A stretch of DNA of 64,000 nucleotides from positions 124,001-188,000 of the forward strand of contig NZ_JNFD01000001.1 in the NCBI RefSeq assembly GCF_000756375.1, written 5' to 3'. Under the pieces are notes generated by a model. That model did not search any database. It was not told where the DNA came from and saw nothing but the letters and a program-made list of their open reading frames with translations. The translations under genes and the position numbers were made by a program. Shown here in pieces: positions 62,484 through 64,000 of the stretch (position 1 is the first letter of the stretch; each line of letters begins with the position of its first letter). The DNA is from Sphingopyxis sp. LC81 (GTDB taxonomy: Bacteria; Pseudomonadota; Alphaproteobacteria; Sphingomonadales; Sphingomonadaceae).

Positions 62484-63836
62484 ATGAGCAACAAGATCGC
62501 CGCTATCGTCCTTGCCGCGGGCAAGGGCACCCGCATGAAGTCCGACTTGCACAAGGTGCTCCACCCGATCGCGGGCCGGCCGATGCTGCTGCACCTGATG
62601 GCGAGCGTCGACGAACTCGGCCCCGCGAAGAAGGTCGTGGTCGTCGGCGACAAGGCCGACCAGCTCGAAGCCGCGCTGGCGGGCAGCGCGGAGCTTGCGG
62701 TGCAGGACCCGCAACTCGGCACCGGGCACGCGGTGCGGCAGGGCGAGGCGGCGCTGGCCGGTTTCGACGGCGATGTGCTGATCCTCTACGGCGATGTGCC
62801 CTTCGTCCCCGCGGCGACGATGCGCGCGATGATCGACCGGCTTAACGCGGCCGATGCGCCCGCCGTCGTCGTGCTCGCGTTCGAGCCGGCCGATGCGTTG
62901 CAATATGGCCGCGTGATCACCGAAGGCGACCGCGTTGTGAAAATGGTCGAGCATAAGGACGCGTCCGACGCCGAGCGCGCGGTAAAGCTGTGCAATTCGG
63001 GGCTGATGGCGGCGAAGTCGGCCGACCTCTTCGCGCTGCTCGCGCGCGTCACCGACGATAATGCCGCGAAGGAATATTATCTCGTCGACATCGTCAATAT
63101 CGCGAACGCCGACGGGCGGTCCTGCGCGGTCGTGAAGACCGATCCGGCCGATGTCGCCGGGATCAACAGCCGCGCCGAACTCGCGACGGCCGAGGCGCAA
63201 TGGCAGGCGTTCAAGCGCGAGGAAACGATGGCGGAGGGCGCGTCGCTTCGCGCTCCCGACACCGTCTGGTTTTCATGGGATACCGAACTGGGCCGCGACG
63301 TGACGATCGAGCCCAATGTCTTCTTCGGCCCCGGCGTGAAGATCGCGGACAATGTGAAGATCCGCGCGAACTGCCATATCGAGGGGGCCATAGTCGGCGC
63401 TGGCTGCGAAGTCGGTCCGTTCGCGCGGCTGCGCCCCGGCACGGTTCTTGGCGAAAAGGCTAAGATCGGCAATTTTGTCGAGACGAAGAAAGCCGTGCTC
63501 GGCAACGGCGCGAAGGCGAACCACCTCACTTATCTGGGCGACGTCACTGTGGGCGCCGGCGCAAACATCGGCGCGGGCACGATCACCTGCAATTATGACG
63601 GCTATTTCAAATATAAGACCGAGATCGGCGAGAACGCTTTCATCGGATCGAACAGCGCGCTGATCGCGCCGGTCAGGATCGGCCGCGACGCGATAGTTGC
63701 CGCGGGCAGCGCCGTGACGCTTGACGTCGCCGACGGCGAGCTTCGCCTCGTTCGCGCCGAGCAGCTGGTCAAGCCCGGCTGGGCCGACCGTTTCCACGAT
63801 GCGATGCGCAAGAAAAAAGCGGCGGAAAAGAAATAG
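62484..63836 (+). CDS. glmU: Bifunctional UDP-GlcNAc pyrophosphorylase / glucosamine-1-phosphate acetyltransferase
   Basis: A 450-residue enzyme. The N-terminal uridylyltransferase has LAAGKGTRMKS near the start and the LYGDVPF block. The C-terminal left-handed beta-helix begins about residue 250 and holds the acetyltransferase site (RPGTVLG, KANHLTYLGD, NIGAGTITCNYDG). It makes UDP-N-acetylglucosamine for peptidoglycan and lipopolysaccharide. ATG at 62484 starts closest to the conserved loop; ATG at 62472 would add four residues. The gene follows glmM's pathway but is 24 kb away from it. Confidence 0.95.
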   Translation: MSNKIAAIVLAAGKGTRMKSDLHKVLHPIAGRPMLLHLMASVDELGPAKKVVVVGDKADQLEAALAGSAELAVQDPQLGTGHAVRQGEAALAGFDGDVLILYGDVPFVPAATMRAMIDRLNAADAPAVVVLAFEPADALQYGRVITEGDRVVKMVEHKDASDAERAVKLCNSGLMAAKSADLFALLARVTDDNAAKEYYLVDIVNIANADGRSCAVVKTDPADVAGINSRAELATAEAQWQAFKREETMAEGASLRAPDTVWFSWDTELGRDVTIEPNVFFGPGVKIADNVKIRANCHIEGAIVGAGCEVGPFARLRPGTVLGEKAKIGNFVETKKAVLGNGAKANHLTYLGDVTVGAGANIGAGTITCNYDGYFKYKTEIGENAFIGSNSALIAPVRIGRDAIVAAGSAVTLDVADGELRLVRAEQLVKPGWADRFHDAMRKKKAAEKK

Positions 63837-63840
63837 CCCG

Positions 63841-64000
63841 ATGCCCGCGCCGACGCTGACGACCGCGCGCCTCGTGCTGCGCCAGCTGCGCGACGACGAT
63901 GCCGCCGCGCTGTTTCCGGTGCTGTCCGATCCCGAGGTGATGACATGGTGGTCGAGCGGGCCGCACGCATCACCCGCCGAGACCGAGGCATATGTCAAAG
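63841..64000 (+). CDS. GNAT family N-acetyltransferase, N-terminal fragment
   Basis: Only the first 53 residues are inside the window (TTARLVLRQLRDDDAAALFPVLSDPEVM...). The TxRLxLRxLxxxDA pattern and the SDPEVMxW segment are characteristic of the RimJ/RimL-like GNAT group. It starts four bases after the glmU stop, so it is probably co-transcribed. The rest of the gene lies beyond the right edge. Confidence 0.8.
   Translation, partial: MPAPTLTTARLVLRQLRDDDAAALFPVLSDPEVMTWWSSGPHASPAETEAYVK

Overview
The window is a gene-dense, GC-rich stretch of chromosome from an alphaproteobacterium, most likely Sphingomonadales and probably close to Sphingopyxis. That placement is inferred from a CcrM-type GANTC methyltransferase, a short aa3-oxidase subunit IV beside pntA, a three-part transhydrogenase, DUF4893, an XrtA/PEP-CTERM exopolysaccharide regulatory set, and an ICL/ScfR pair. 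No tRNA, rRNA, insertion sequence, phage or CRISPR array was seen. No gap without a gene exceeds 300 bases. The longest gaps, of about 240 bases each, lie before ydcH (10543-10782), ccrM (42818-43058) and the oxidase subunit IV gene (47539-47780).

Layout, left part. 1-10.5 kb: start of an S9 peptidase, HPP membrane protein, amidohydrolase, YpfJ-like metalloprotease, patatin plus 3-hydroxybutyrate dehydrogenase (lipid/PHB turnover), DUF4893 lipoprotein, M20D peptidase, a membrane-tethered HTH protein and a crotonase. 10.5-20 kb: DUF465-TerC behind a structured leader, isocitrate lyase divergent from its probable ScfR/RamB-type regulator, an HD-GYP protein, an L,D-transpeptidase and a DUF885 protein. 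20-28 kb: mannose-1-phosphate guanylyltransferase divergent from an operon of EPS sugar transferase, PrsK, PrsR and a TPR lipoprotein.

Middle part. 28-37 kb: GntR regulator, nitroreductase, a peptide transporter with two amidohydrolases (the second lacks its metal ligands), NnrU, DUF1003, and an aldo/keto reductase with a dicarboxylate symporter. 37.5-46 kb: glmM, DUF1272, a ThiD-VOC fusion, RNase HII, an SDR, DUF2804, then ccrM behind nine GANTC sites, overlapped by folP. 46-53 kb: an NtrC-like regulator without a working sigma-54 loop, oxidase subunit IV, and a transhydrogenase locus split by a PH-domain gene and two fasciclin genes.

Right part. 53-59 kb: racemase, DUF2147, a beta-helix protein with its diheme cytochrome partner, a zeta-class GST and a TonB receptor. 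59-62 kb: a compact MarR / PqqD-like / HprK-like kinase / nucleotidyltransferase operon, the best candidate for a poorly described system. The window ends with a HAD phosphatase, glmU and the start of a GNAT gene.

Most genes are housekeeping or envelope functions: UDP-GlcNAc synthesis (glmM, glmU), cell-wall cross-linking, EPS control, redox balance, folate and thiamine. Tight overlaps (ATGA/GTGA) mark several translationally coupled operons.
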